This document shows, piece by piece, positions 50,782 to 58,475 of a stretch of 64,000 nucleotides of DNA. The stretch is taken from positions 99,825-163,824 of IMG/VR virus record IMGVR_UViG_3300023184_000033, one strand, 5' to 3'. Source of the DNA: a virus. Within the stretch, counting starts at the first letter, position 1; each line of letters begins with the position of its first letter. The position numbers and the translations under genes are program-made. The notes under the pieces were generated by a model. The model did no database searches, was not told where the DNA came from, and saw nothing but the letters and a program-made list of their open reading frames with translations.

Positions 50782-51630
50782 TCAACCGCAAATGGTATAC
50801 TCAGCCAAGTTAGCCCAATTCTTACCAGCACTCTTACGAATCTTGGTAACTTGAATAAGAGTCCGTAAGGACATTTCTTTGACTGAATCTTTAAGGTGGT
50901 CAATCAAATCCATAGCATCTTGTTTGTGCTTCTTATCAAATTCTGGCATAAACTCACCGGAATCTAACAGGAAACGCATACGTTCAACCTTTTGCTCTGT
51001 AGACATTGACAAGTCAACTGCCATAGAACGGGAAATAATTGCTTGATCTAAAGTGGCAGAAGACAAATTAGAGATAAAAACCACACGACCTTTAAATTCA
51101 AAGGATTGTGGCAAGTCTTCATCTTTAAGGTCAGCACGCCATGAAATGATACGGCGAGAGTAAGAATCTAACGCACCTTTTAACAGGTTGAGGGAAACTG
51201 GATCACGCAACACCGAATCACAATCATCAAATACCACAACTGAGGAACGATTCTCATACAATGTACGATACAATCCTTTTGGTGTAGAATAACCCTTGAT
51301 AACAAGGTAAGAATTGGCTGGTATTTTCTCACCAACGGAGAATTCTTCAAGCAATGATACGTCACGGAGACCAGCATCATTCAAGGCCTTGGTGATGGTA
51401 AAGGACTTACCAAGACCACCAGGACCAGTCACCACAACGGATGCTTGTTCGCCTTTGCACAACATATTAACCATGTCGGTAACGAATCCAAAGCGCTCAT
51501 TGATAGTGAAACGGGATTCTACTACTGGCATTGGCACTTTGGCCGATGCAATAGGAGTGATTCCTAGGTTGTGCATAGCAATGCGCTTGGCGGTCATACG
51601 AACACCGGTTTTTGGTACACCACGTGGCAT
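50782..51630 (-). CDS. AAA+ ATPase, DNA-replication type
   Basis: 282 residues. Walker A TGPGGLGKS (about 69), Walker B SVVVFDDCDS, sensor VVFISNLSSATLDQAIISRS. The N-terminus MPRGVPKTGVRMTAKR is basic, suggesting nucleic acid contact. Similar ATPases occur in T4-like phages of diverse hosts. It lies between two promoter-bearing gaps and is probably expressed early. The substrate is unknown. Confidence 0.82.
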   Translation of the reverse strand: MPRGVPKTGVRMTAKRIAMHNLGITPIASAKVPMPVVESRFTINERFGFVTDMVNMLCKGEQASVVVTGPGGLGKSFTITKALNDAGLRDVSLLEEFSVGEKIPANSYLVIKGYSTPKGLYRTLYENRSSVVVFDDCDSVLRDPVSLNLLKGALDSYSRRIISWRADLKDEDLPQSFEFKGRVVFISNLSSATLDQAIISRSMAVDLSMSTEQKVERMRFLLDSGEFMPEFDKKHKQDAMDLIDHLKDSVKEMSLRTLIQVTKIRKSAGKNWANLAEYTICG

Positions 51631-51661
51631 AAAAAGTCCTTTTCTTGATTCAATATAGAGT

Positions 51662-51689
51662 ATTATACAGGAACCTTACCACTTGGCAA
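51662..51689 (-). promoter_or_regulatory. Sigma70-type promoter for the AAA+ ATPase gene
   Basis: Minus strand TTGCCA, 16-nt spacer, TATAAT, with a perfect 16-bp palindrome (51701-51716) just upstream of the -35 element. Confidence 0.7.
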
Positions 51690-51700
51690 GCATACTGTAT

Positions 51701-51716
51701 AATACTCCGGAGTATT
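51701..51716. promoter_or_regulatory. 16-bp palindrome, operator candidate
   Basis: AATACTCCGGAGTATT is a perfect palindrome located 12 bp upstream of the -35 box of the AAA+ ATPase promoter. There is no trailing T-run. It could bind a dimeric regulator. Confidence 0.5.
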
Positions 51717-51724
51717 GTGTTGTA

Positions 51725-51940
51725 TTAATCCAACAGTACCATATATTCCTGTGGGAAGAATTTACGGAACCAGTCTAGACCTTTGCGAACGGTTTTATAG
51801 TCTCCAGTCATCTCCGCACCACGTATGGAATCGTATACAGCGACCGCTTCAGGTACCAACATAACGCCTTCACCAGAAAATGGGTTCTTAATAAGGACAG
51901 GTTCAGAGTCCAAAATCGTACAATCAAAAGGTAATTTCAT
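51725..51940 (-). CDS. Conserved small phage protein
   Basis: 71 residues. PFSGEGVMLVPEAVAVYDSIRGAE..DYKTVRKGLDWFRKFFPQEYMVLLD is a well-conserved phage family, often near replication genes. Function unknown. It overlaps the next gene's stop by 4 nt. Confidence 0.7.
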   Translation of the reverse strand: MKLPFDCTILDSEPVLIKNPFSGEGVMLVPEAVAVYDSIRGAEMTGDYKTVRKGLDWFRKFFPQEYMVLLD

Positions 51941-52131
51941 TTTAAATTCTCCAAAACTTCTTTAGCTAAATCAGTACCTTCGTATTCATCAAACACGGCA
52001 GCTATAATCATATCACGAACTACAGCAACTTCGGGGTCTTTGCAAAACATCTTGGCTTGTTCTGGTGTACAAGACCATAACAAATCCGCAATTTTAACTT
52101 GTCTCTTACTGAAGCCTTCAATACGAATCAT
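51937..52131 (-). CDS. Small helical protein
   Basis: 64 residues from ATG 52131, which overlaps the end of the upstream gene (GGCGGA upstream). MIRIEGFSKRQVKIADLLWSCTPEQAKMF is conserved-looking and helical. A longer reading frame to 52245 overlaps the neighbour coding region and was discarded. Confidence 0.55.
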   Translation of the reverse strand: MIRIEGFSKRQVKIADLLWSCTPEQAKMFCKDPEVAVVRDMIIAAVFDEYEGTDLAKEVLENLK

Positions 52132-52357
52132 CGAATCCGCCAAAATCACCATAATCTTCATTGGTGCCAAAACCGGCGGATGCCAATGCTTCAGCATCCG
52201 ATTCATGGTCAAAACCAGAATCATCAAAGAATAACTTTTCTTCAATATCTAATACAACTTTAATTGGAATGCCAAATGAATTGGCAACTTCTTCTGGCGT
52301 ATGACCATCAATCAACATTTGTTCAATATCTACTGACATTTCTTTTACTTTACCCAT
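52118..52357 (-). CDS. Small acidic protein with helix-turn-helix-like N-terminus
   Basis: 79 residues from ATG 52357, preceded by a strong GGAGGAA. MSVDIEQMLIDGHTPEEVANSFGIPIKVV looks like a helix-turn-helix (TPEEVANSFGIPIKVV), followed by an acidic, Gly/Asp-rich tail ending FGGFDDSY. It may be a small DNA-interacting protein; not proven. An upstream start lacks such a ribosome site. Confidence 0.6.
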   Translation of the reverse strand: MGKVKEMSVDIEQMLIDGHTPEEVANSFGIPIKVVLDIEEKLFFDDSGFDHESDAEALASAGFGTNEDYGDFGGFDDSY

Positions 52358-52358
52358 G

Positions 52359-52517
52359 TTATTCCTCCAAAGAATCAAGTGCTTCACATATGCAGCTATC
52401 AGCCACACTCATAAGGGATTCTAAACGACCATCAGGCTTTTGGCAAGCGTGATGGTATACATCCGACAATAAATTCTGTGCCTGTTGTAATTTAGCAACA
52501 ATTTCTTGGTCACTCAT
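52359..52517 (-). CDS. Small helical protein, 52 residues
   Basis: MSDQEIVAKLQQAQNLLSDVY.., with three Cys in the second half. Its ATG overlaps the RNA ligase stop and its stop lies 2 nt before the next start. Function unknown. Confidence 0.6.
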   Translation of the reverse strand: MSDQEIVAKLQQAQNLLSDVYHHACQKPDGRLESLMSVADSCICEALDSLEE

Positions 52518-53539
52518 GAATTTTCTCCTAATAGATATTTGTTTGAAATAACCTTGAAGGTCATTCCACCATTGATTTCCTTGAATACAATGCCTTCACG
52601 TTCAGGTCCTGTAATATCTCCCATTACAGATTTTGCTTCCGCAAAACTCAATAACCCCTCAATGCCACCAGCACCAGCCAATTCATAGTCCTTAACCATA
52701 ACAGGAACGTGAAGTAAACCCATCATTGTAATCAAGGTCTGACGTTTATTTGGCGTCACATAAAACCCACCAGAAATATTGTATACATCAAACACACGGA
52801 ACTCAGGCTTTGACAGCTTGTAGATATTGCCCTGGATACCAGGACCAATCAATTCACCTTGAATAGCAAAATCAGTACCAACAACTGTCCGCATTTTTTC
52901 TTCAATGCCGTCACGCCGAGCCACTTCCCAGAATGTAGTACCACCTTCTTCTTTCAGATCCAGGTTACGAGAACAGACACCGAACACACCATCGATCAGG
53001 TAGACGGTCATTGAAGAACCTTCTAGCTTCTCGGTAACTTCAAATTGAAGCTCATCGGTAATAGCTTGATCGATTTCTTTAACCAGGTTCTGACAACGCT
53101 CTTGATCGGTCTTTGGAATCAATGAAGGGAAGTTACCTTTCGCCATGCCAGCCAATTGGGCGTTCATTGGACGTTCCCATTTGATAACACCTAGATATTC
53201 CGACACATCGGCACCTTCACCAAATGAATGTGTTTCTGGAATCACTTGGTCTAGATTCAACAACAGACCTTGAGATAATTGACCACGTAACTTTACAGTA
53301 CGCAAGCGTTCACCTTTGATGCCTTCAAATTCCCGAGGTTCTTTGCCTTTGCTTAAAAATAGTGCTAACTTAGTAGGAATCCATGAGTCAATTTCGCAAT
53401 AGACTGCACGATCACCAACGTTGAATTCACCTTTTTTAACAACAACTTTCCATCCGCCAACCGTGGCACATTCAATTGCATCTGCACCATTGATAGGATC
53501 AATTGAATCAATTTTACGAATAACAGCCATTTTACGCAT
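52514..53539 (-). CDS. RNA ligase, DRB0094/Rnl5-like
   Basis: 341 residues. An N-terminal OB-like domain (VKKGEFNVGDRAVYCEIDSWIP) precedes the ligase core: motif I EKLEGSSMTVYL with nucleophile K171, motif III (FRVFDVYNISGG), motif IV EGIVFKE and motif V MTFKVISNKYLL. It adenylates itself and seals RNA nicks, as in phage defence against anticodon nucleases or RNA repair. T4-like marine phages often carry this type. GGAA lies 8 nt before the chosen ATG; a later ATG (codon 4) is possible. Confidence 0.85.
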   Translation of the reverse strand: MRKMAVIRKIDSIDPINGADAIECATVGGWKVVVKKGEFNVGDRAVYCEIDSWIPTKLALFLSKGKEPREFEGIKGERLRTVKLRGQLSQGLLLNLDQVIPETHSFGEGADVSEYLGVIKWERPMNAQLAGMAKGNFPSLIPKTDQERCQNLVKEIDQAITDELQFEVTEKLEGSSMTVYLIDGVFGVCSRNLDLKEEGGTTFWEVARRDGIEEKMRTVVGTDFAIQGELIGPGIQGNIYKLSKPEFRVFDVYNISGGFYVTPNKRQTLITMMGLLHVPVMVKDYELAGAGGIEGLLSFAEAKSVMGDITGPEREGIVFKEINGGMTFKVISNKYLLGENS

Positions 53540-53556
53540 TTTATATTTCCAAAAAT

Positions 53557-53871
53557 TTATTTGTTGTGTTTATTAGCCCATTCTACACCACGTAGAAAAG
53601 CTTCACGTTCTAATCGGTTGTAATGTGTCTTTGCAACGGTGTTTTCATATATATCAAATTTCTTTGCATCACGCTTACGGGTTGAAACTGCGCCATGTGG
53701 TCGTGGGCCACGAAACATCACATAATACTTGGTGAAGTCAATTTGTTGTTTCAACAATTCATAGAATTCGAATGGTACTGCTTTGTAAACAGAACTATAA
53801 CCACCTGGAGATTTGAAAGTCTTCAAAGTCTCTTGCATCTTAATATCTTTTGATTTGTAATCTGGTCTCAT
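53557..53871 (-). CDS. Small basic phage protein
   Basis: 104 residues, basic, with FDIYENTVAKTHYNRLEREAFLRGVEWA near the end and GPRPHGAVSTRKRDAK in the centre. No family recognised. Start overlaps the GP88 gene stop by 1 nt (TAATG). Confidence 0.6.
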   Translation of the reverse strand: MRPDYKSKDIKMQETLKTFKSPGGYSSVYKAVPFEFYELLKQQIDFTKYYVMFRGPRPHGAVSTRKRDAKKFDIYENTVAKTHYNRLEREAFLRGVEWANKHNK

Positions 53872-54608
53872 TATGCAGCCACCATCATAACTGTTGGATA
53901 CTTTACAAAGCCTGTAGTATCTTTTTTGGCTTTACCTTTGGCATACAAACCAACAATAACGCCTTTTGGATCAAGAAAGCGTAAATCACTTTCATCACCA
54001 TTAAACACAGGACGATTGTAATAGGTTTCTGGCAATGCTTCTGTTTTCTTGACACCGAACACGGTAGCGATATTGTAACCTTGCAATACGGCACCAAGTA
54101 CATCACCCATATTACCATCGGCATCGGAGAATGTCAGGTGATAATTGGTAATGCCTGCAACCTTACGACCAAGGATTTTCGTGTAGTCATAGAATTGGAT
54201 ATCAGGGAAGCATTCGAACACGTTTTGACCTGGAATCATATCATACTTTTCCCATGAAAGGTCAGAAGTACCGTTCAAACGGAATACAGGAATCAAATTA
54301 GCTTTGGCTGCCTGCTTGATACCTAATTCGATATCCTTCTTTAATGCAAGCATAAAGTCTTGGCGCTGTTCAAAGAACATTTTGGTTTTGCGAATACGTG
54401 CTTGCTGAATGACATTAGTAGATTCACCACGCTTGAACATACCGCCACGACCAGCAGTATTGAGACAAGCCGCCTTACAGCCTGCCGTTGCTTTAGGGCA
54501 GGTATTGTAACCAGACAATTCAGCAGGTGCCAAGTGTAGAATAAACGTCATATAACCAACGGATTGACCTTTCAAGGTCTTGGGGTTTCCAACAGATAAC
54601 AATTTCAT
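53871..54608 (-). CDS. GP88-family phage protein
   Basis: 245 residues from ATG 54608 with AAGGAT upstream. The Cys cluster CPKATAGCKAACLNTAGRGGM is the GP88 family signature, followed by RLNGTSDLSWEKYDMIP. The cysteines may hold a metal cluster. The family is widespread in phages and has no proven function. A sigma70-type promoter (54640-54667) drives it. A start at 54632 lies in the leader. Confidence 0.82.
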   Translation of the reverse strand: MKLLSVGNPKTLKGQSVGYMTFILHLAPAELSGYNTCPKATAGCKAACLNTAGRGGMFKRGESTNVIQQARIRKTKMFFEQRQDFMLALKKDIELGIKQAAKANLIPVFRLNGTSDLSWEKYDMIPGQNVFECFPDIQFYDYTKILGRKVAGITNYHLTFSDADGNMGDVLGAVLQGYNIATVFGVKKTEALPETYYNRPVFNGDESDLRFLDPKGVIVGLYAKGKAKKDTTGFVKYPTVMMVAA

Positions 54609-54639
54609 AATAAATCCTTTTTTCTCAATCAATACGGTG

Positions 54640-54667
54640 ATTATACAGGTTCAGGTAACAATGGCAA
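54640..54667 (-). promoter_or_regulatory. Sigma70-type promoter for the GP88 gene
   Basis: Minus strand TTGCCA, 16-nt spacer, TATAAT, in a gap of about 100 bp. Confidence 0.72.
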
Positions 54668-54713
54668 CAACTATTTGCCACACTGTTGTTTTTATGCAAC
54701 AGTTAGTGGTCAC

Positions 54714-54989
54714 TCACATAGACCAATACGCTTCGCTAGAGGGGCTGCAATAACGTGGTGTATCGTAGCGTTCCTGATATTCGCCGCCACCCATCATATT
54801 GTTGCGGGTAACAAAAGTCTCAAAAATCTGAAAACGATAACCATCCTTGGTCTTATAGGTTGGATAAAGTGATGAGACCTCACGTTCCATCGATTCCATG
54901 TCCTTGCGGTCAAAGTCATACTTGCTAATCAGGCGTTCACCTGTTTTCTTTCGTTTATCGGCTTTGTATATTTCAATCGTAAACATCAT
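54714..54989 (-). CDS. Conserved small phage protein
   Basis: 91 residues. MMFTIEIYKADKRKKTGERLISKYDF ... FETFVTRNNMMGGGEYQERYDTPRYCSPSSEAYWSM is a common phage family. Start overlaps the upstream MNERI-family stop; the second ATG is an alternative. Function unknown. Confidence 0.68.
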   Translation of the reverse strand: MMFTIEIYKADKRKKTGERLISKYDFDRKDMESMEREVSSLYPTYKTKDGYRFQIFETFVTRNNMMGGGEYQERYDTPRYCSPSSEAYWSM

Positions 54990-55174
54990 TCTTCAACTCC
55001 AAAATGTTTTCCCATTTCTTCAGCAGCGATATACCCATGCTCGCCGATACTATCAGAAATACACATACATTCCTGCACAATTAACTGGGCGAATTTTTCA
55101 ATCTGTCCGTCTTGGGCATCATAGTATGCTTGAAGCTCAGATTGTTTCAGCAATTTTTTAATTCGTTCGTTCAT
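54986..55174 (-). CDS. MNERI...HFGVEE family small protein, copy 1
   Basis: 62 residues. Three conserved parts define the family: MNERIKKLLKQ, KFAQLIVQECM and MGKHFGVEE, separated by variable spacers. It is the most leftward member of at least seven copies; the others lie at 59.6-62.3 kb. A sigma70-type promoter precedes it. Function unknown. Confidence 0.72.
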   Translation of the reverse strand: MNERIKKLLKQSELQAYYDAQDGQIEKFAQLIVQECMCISDSIGEHGYIAAEEMGKHFGVEE

Positions 55175-55208
55175 CTTGTGTTCCTAGTGTGTTGCTGTCT
55201 ATGCTTGT

Positions 55209-55237
55209 ATTATAATAGGGTTCTTAGGCCCTGTCAA
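55209..55237 (-). promoter_or_regulatory. Sigma70-type promoter
   Basis: Minus strand TTGACA, 17-nt spacer, TATAAT; the -35 box overlaps the stop of the upstream gene. It drives the small family member at 54986-55174 and the gene after it. Confidence 0.8.
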
Positions 55238-55692
55238 CCGTTCAATTTGGCACGTAGCAGGTCGCTTAGAGTGGGCTGATGCTCTCCTGGAACAACCACA
55301 CCCTCCACGAACAGGTCCACGCCTTCGCTGTAGTAGCCGTTGCTCTCGCCTAACCAACGCACATCCACATAGCCCTTGCGGGTAGCGAACTTGTAGAAGG
55401 TATAGGTATAGCTTTCATAATGCTCTTCGCCAAGGTCTGGCTCAGGTGTGGCTCCCCGAACTTCCTCAGCAACCAACAAAGGCTCACCAACCAAGTCCTG
55501 CAGGTCACCAACAATATCGTTGATGTCCACACACTCGCAACAATCCTGTGAGTGAGCAAACATGAACCGCTCACCTTGTGCGGTTTCGAAAGTCATTTCG
55601 CCGTCACCAACGGACCCAGTCACCTGCACAAAGGTCTTGCCCAGCATCTGTGCCATGCCCTTTTGTGTGTCTACTATGTTGTTGTAATCCAT
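55234..55692 (-). CDS. Conserved phage protein (DUF7448-like)
   Basis: 152 residues. FMFAHSQDCCECVDINDIVGDLQDLVGEPLLVAEEV is a strong conserved block, with a Cys-Cys-x-Cys group, followed by YTFYKFATRKGYVDVRWLGESNGYYSEGV. Its GC content and codon use are visibly higher than its neighbours, suggesting separate acquisition. Function unknown. Confidence 0.7.
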   Translation of the reverse strand: MDYNNIVDTQKGMAQMLGKTFVQVTGSVGDGEMTFETAQGERFMFAHSQDCCECVDINDIVGDLQDLVGEPLLVAEEVRGATPEPDLGEEHYESYTYTFYKFATRKGYVDVRWLGESNGYYSEGVDLFVEGVVVPGEHQPTLSDLLRAKLNG

Positions 55693-55701
55693 TTTGTTTC
55701 C

Positions 55702-55905
55702 TTATCGATTGTAAAATTCACAGTCAGCACCTTCAGGACCGACCTTCACTTCATCATACCAGACGAAATCATGACAGAAGTCATGCCTTGAATCTTCCAA
55801 CACTGCACAGCGAGCATTGGCCAACTCAACAGTGGGGTACACTCCGTAGATGATGCTCTCAGGAGCGCCACGGTCCTCGGCACGTACAATAAAAATAGAA
55901 GTCAT
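55702..55905 (-). CDS. Small protein, 67 residues
   Basis: From ATG 55905 with AAGGAAAG upstream: MTSIFIVRAEDRGAPESIIYGVYPTVELANARCAVLE. An in-frame start at 55941 gives MNEQIKQPKGKK, matching the N-terminus of the MNERI family at both protein and DNA level, and may be a remnant of a lost copy. Function unknown. Confidence 0.62.
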   Translation of the reverse strand: MTSIFIVRAEDRGAPESIIYGVYPTVELANARCAVLEDSRHDFCHDFVWYDEVKVGPEGADCEFYNR

Positions 55906-55943
55906 TTTCTTTCCTTTTGGTTGTTTAATTTGTTCGTTCATAA

Positions 55944-56510
55944 TTATTTGACCTCGATTACAACGGATTCAGAGAAACCGTATTTTTTCAATAGAAACTT
56001 TTGGCAGGATTCGATAGAATCACGTGCCGCTTCTTGTTTGTTATTCCACATTGCTACCCATTTGCTACGGTCAGCACGGAAGAAAATAGTACCATCAGCA
56101 AAAACCGAATCTTTGTTAGTAACCACTTTGGTTACCGCTTTAGTCACCAGCCCTGGCGTAGTTTCAAAACGCTTTGCGGCTTTGGTAACTGTTTTCTTTT
56201 CTACCTTTTTAACCTTGGCAATCTTCGGTGCTTTTGGTGCTTTTGGCTTCAAAACGGCATCGGCAACAATCATTTCCATTTCTTTATCTGGATTCAGTTT
56301 AGGACCAGTCAAAGGACCAACCCATGGAAAGAAACCAACAACCTCATAGGTAGAATGATTGTCTTTATTACGGAGAGCATCATTCATATCAGAACCACAG
56401 GAACCCCATTTATCGGTGTCCGCATTATAGTAACGATAATACTTGCCTTGAAGACCACGGTCAACCAAATAAAGTGCCGTTCTTGTAGGTGTTTCAGTAT
56501 TAAATTCCAC
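55944..56510 (-). CDS. Two-part phage protein with GTG start
   Basis: 188 residues from GTG 56510, which has AAGGAG 8 nt upstream and overlaps the previous gene by 11 nt. The N-terminal domain is ALYLVDRGLQGKYYRYYNADTDKWGSCGS...YEVVGFFPW; the middle is Lys/Ala/Pro-rich (KPKAPKAPKIAKVKKVEKK), and the C-terminus is a helix (DSIESCQKFLLKKYGFSE). Function unknown. Frames extending upstream are less likely because of the overlap. Confidence 0.62.
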   Translation of the reverse strand: MEFNTETPTRTALYLVDRGLQGKYYRYYNADTDKWGSCGSDMNDALRNKDNHSTYEVVGFFPWVGPLTGPKLNPDKEMEMIVADAVLKPKAPKAPKIAKVKKVEKKTVTKAAKRFETTPGLVTKAVTKVVTNKDSVFADGTIFFRADRSKWVAMWNNKQEAARDSIESCQKFLLKKYGFSESVVIEVK

Positions 56511-56835
56511 AGAATTCTCCTTGTTTACCGAATTGTTGAAAACCCATCGGCATGCAAACCGATGCAAAACCGTCATTATCTACGACCACATCACCAACAG
56601 AAACCGAGTGCATTGGCGCAATCCGTTCTATTTTAGATTCAGGACCGACATTGCCGACCGTAAAAACACCTTCTAAGTTTTCCGCTTCGATAACAGCAAC
56701 CTTAGAATATAAGGGTTTTGCCGCCATAACCGTTGCAACAGAGCAACCGAATTGAACATTCCGATAAACCTCTACGATAATTGCATCATCATATTGTACA
56801 TCGGTCAGATTTATTTGATAAATGCCGTATTTCAT
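56500..56835 (-). CDS. Small phage protein, 111 residues
   Basis: Beta-rich (YGIYQINLTDVQYDDAIIVEVY, GVFTVGNVGPESKIERIAPM). No membrane segment, no recognised family. It overlaps the following GTG-start gene and the preceding one by 4 nt. Confidence 0.6.
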   Translation of the reverse strand: MKYGIYQINLTDVQYDDAIIVEVYRNVQFGCSVATVMAAKPLYSKVAVIEAENLEGVFTVGNVGPESKIERIAPMHSVSVGDVVVDNDGFASVCMPMGFQQFGKQGEFCGI

Positions 56836-56996
56836 TTTTTATCCATTTCTTCATAATGTTTAAATACTTTAAGAATTTCAGGTGCCGCTTCAGCAGGCAA
56901 ACCTTCGTCAATCATTAGTTGAATGATATATTCATCGGATAGACCGACTTCTAATGCTTCGGTGATTAATGTATGCAATCGAGACATATAAGACAT
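56832..56996 (-). CDS. Small helical acidic protein, 54 residues
   Basis: MSYMSRLHTLITEALEVGL.. then DEYIIQLMIDEGLPAEAAPEI, a UBA-like helix pattern. The stop overlaps the next start by 4 nt (ATGA). Function unknown. Confidence 0.58.
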   Translation of the reverse strand: MSYMSRLHTLITEALEVGLSDEYIIQLMIDEGLPAEAAPEILKVFKHYEEMDKK

Positions 56997-57001
56997 TTAA
57001 T

Positions 57002-57214
57002 TCAAACCTCATTTAATTGAACATCGAAACAATGCTGTTTCATTTGATGGTCATAGTACCGAACCCGAGTACCGAAACCAGAATTTTTACCTTTTAGATG
57101 CAAAACATAATAGAGTGCATCATTCATCAGGGTAAAATCACCAACCCTACGATTTTTAATCGCCGTCTTGGTTGTATAGAAACTAACACCATTCACTATT
57201 GCACGAATTTTCAT
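57002..57214 (-). CDS. Small protein, 70 residues
   Basis: Beta-rich (MKIRAIVNGVSFYTTKTAIK, YYVLHLKGKNSGFGTRVRYYD). Start overlaps the upstream gene by 4 nt. Function unknown. Confidence 0.55.
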   Translation of the reverse strand: MKIRAIVNGVSFYTTKTAIKNRRVGDFTLMNDALYYVLHLKGKNSGFGTRVRYYDHQMKQHCFDVQLNEV

Positions 57215-57429
57215 ATAACCTCCATCACGCCAAAATCAGCAATAACCTGATTTTCATTTACAATTACCTGCTCACGAATAGAACCAAAAACGAATAATGG
57301 CTCATCCAAATCAATATGGTAAGATACAGAACCACCATATCTTACCCGAGATTCAGTAACCTTACCAGTTACCAAATATTCGGAAAGATATAATGCTTTC
57401 ACCGTAGAACCATCTTTATTCCAACCCAT
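57211..57429 (-). CDS. Small protein, 72 residues
   Basis: MGWNKDGSTVKALYLSEYLV.., beta-rich, resembling in layout small phage ligand-binding folds. Function unknown. Codon use like its neighbours. Confidence 0.55.
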   Translation of the reverse strand: MGWNKDGSTVKALYLSEYLVTGKVTESRVRYGGSVSYHIDLDEPLFVFGSIREQVIVNENQVIADFGVMEVI

Positions 57430-57447
57430 AATTAAACCTTTTCACTT

Positions 57448-57660
57448 TCATGATATAATGGTGTTTATAATATTATTTGCATAATAAGACCAAACATATT
57501 CCCGAACGGCAGTATCCGTTGCTTCAGAGAAAACTTCAACCTTTGAGAGATTAACCAATTGCTGATAAATCTCTAACCAAGCAGAACCGTCTTCAATAGC
57601 ACAATCGACAATATGCTTAACCGCAGCATCACCTGCATTTGAAAACATACCAAAATACAT
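57448..57660 (-). CDS. Small protein, 70 residues
   Basis: MYFGMFSNAGDAAVKHIVDCAIEDG..VWSYYANNIINTIIS, helical. It is the first gene behind the promoter at 57684-57711. Function unknown. Confidence 0.58.
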   Translation of the reverse strand: MYFGMFSNAGDAAVKHIVDCAIEDGSAWLEIYQQLVNLSKVEVFSEATDTAVREYVWSYYANNIINTIIS

Positions 57661-57683
57661 AGAACCTCACTAATAAAACAACC

Positions 57684-57711
57684 ATTATACAGGTACCGGA
57701 GGATAAATCAA
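57684..57711 (-). promoter_or_regulatory. Sigma70-type promoter
   Basis: Minus strand TTGATT, 16-nt spacer, TATAAT, about 25 nt before the gene start. Confidence 0.65.
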
Positions 57712-57882
57712 CCAATACTTGACCAAAATACTCTGATATTACCATAGTGGCAATATCGGAAAATTCTAGTGTTGTACAGAAACAACAGTGTCGCAGGATG
57801 TGTCGCAATTATGGTGCCCAAAGCAGGTCTTAGTTTGCATCCGTGATTCTCCGTGGTTTCCAGAACGGTTCCAAAAGGTTTT
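57712..57882. other. Non-coding gap with short repeats
   Basis: No convincing gene. It holds GTGTCGCA twice (57788 and 57800, 12 bp apart), a GTTGT-N6-ACAAC inverted repeat just before them, and a TTGCCA element that may be a second, weaker promoter. Confidence 0.45.
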
Positions 57883-58077
57883 TTAAGCGCTCAGAGACAT
57901 TTTCGCAACCTCTTCGAATTCTCCAATGACCACCTGATAAGCTTCGGTAAGTATCGGAGAAAGCAAACCCAGTTTATCCTGTATATCGAGAACCTCTATA
58001 GTCTCCATAAAGGATTCAGTCTGGCATTTCAGTCCGAATTCAGAGACCAACCTCATAGCGTCACCTGTAGTCATCAT
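57883..58077 (-). CDS. Small helical protein, 64 residues
   Basis: MMTTGDAMRLVSEFGLKCQTESFMETIEVLDIQDKLG.., acidic and helical. One base from the preceding stop. No family recognised. Confidence 0.58.
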   Translation of the reverse strand: MMTTGDAMRLVSEFGLKCQTESFMETIEVLDIQDKLGLLSPILTEAYQVVIGEFEEVAKMSLSA

Positions 58078-58078
58078 A

Positions 58079-58333
58079 TTAATATTCCTCTAGAGCAGCA
58101 ATACGCTCTTTATAATCTTCTACCTCTTCAGCATCCGTTTCGGGGTCTAACCGATCCAAATCATACTGAAGATTTTCAATTTCAGAATTTACCACTTCCA
58201 AGCAAACCTCACGATAAGCAATTGGATCAACAGCTTTCAGAATCTCAGAGCGAGAGTAGGTAAGATTACCAATTTTCACTTCACCTTCAGAATCCAACAG
58301 CTCATCCACCATTTCAGTTACAAAATCTCTCAT
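58079..58333 (-). CDS. Acidic coiled-coil protein, 84 residues
   Basis: From ATG 58333, which overlaps the upstream stop (TAATG) with GGAG before it. MRDFVTEMVDELLDSEGEVKIGN..YREVCLEVVNSEIENLQYDLDRLD ends in a coiled coil. An in-frame ATG 12 nt upstream would overlap the neighbour. Function unknown. Confidence 0.62.
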   Translation of the reverse strand: MRDFVTEMVDELLDSEGEVKIGNLTYSRSEILKAVDPIAYREVCLEVVNSEIENLQYDLDRLDPETDAEEVEDYKERIAALEEY

Positions 58334-58458
58334 TACGGTCTCCATACAAAAAGGTCTAATATTAATACAATCACAGCAGCAGTATATACTACGGTGAATG
58401 CTGCTCGCTCACAATTTTCCCAATTTAAATTTGGAAAGTACTTTTCCAAAATGCTCAT
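58333..58458 (-). CDS. Tiny membrane protein, 41 residues
   Basis: MSILEKYFPNLNWENCERAA then a transmembrane helix (FTVVYTAAVIVLILDLFVW). AAGGAGAAG precedes the ATG, and the stop overlaps the next start. Function unknown. Confidence 0.6.
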   Translation of the reverse strand: MSILEKYFPNLNWENCERAAFTVVYTAAVIVLILDLFVWRP

Positions 58459-58475
58459 AGCTTCTCCTTTAAAAT

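Noticed and set aside
50703-50903. 66-residue minus-strand frame overlapping the AAA+ gene
   Set aside because: It lies out of frame within the AAA+ coding end and its promoter gap, with no own start signal.
57853-58263. 136-residue plus-strand frame
   Set aside because: Antisense to two genes that fit the operon by overlap and composition.
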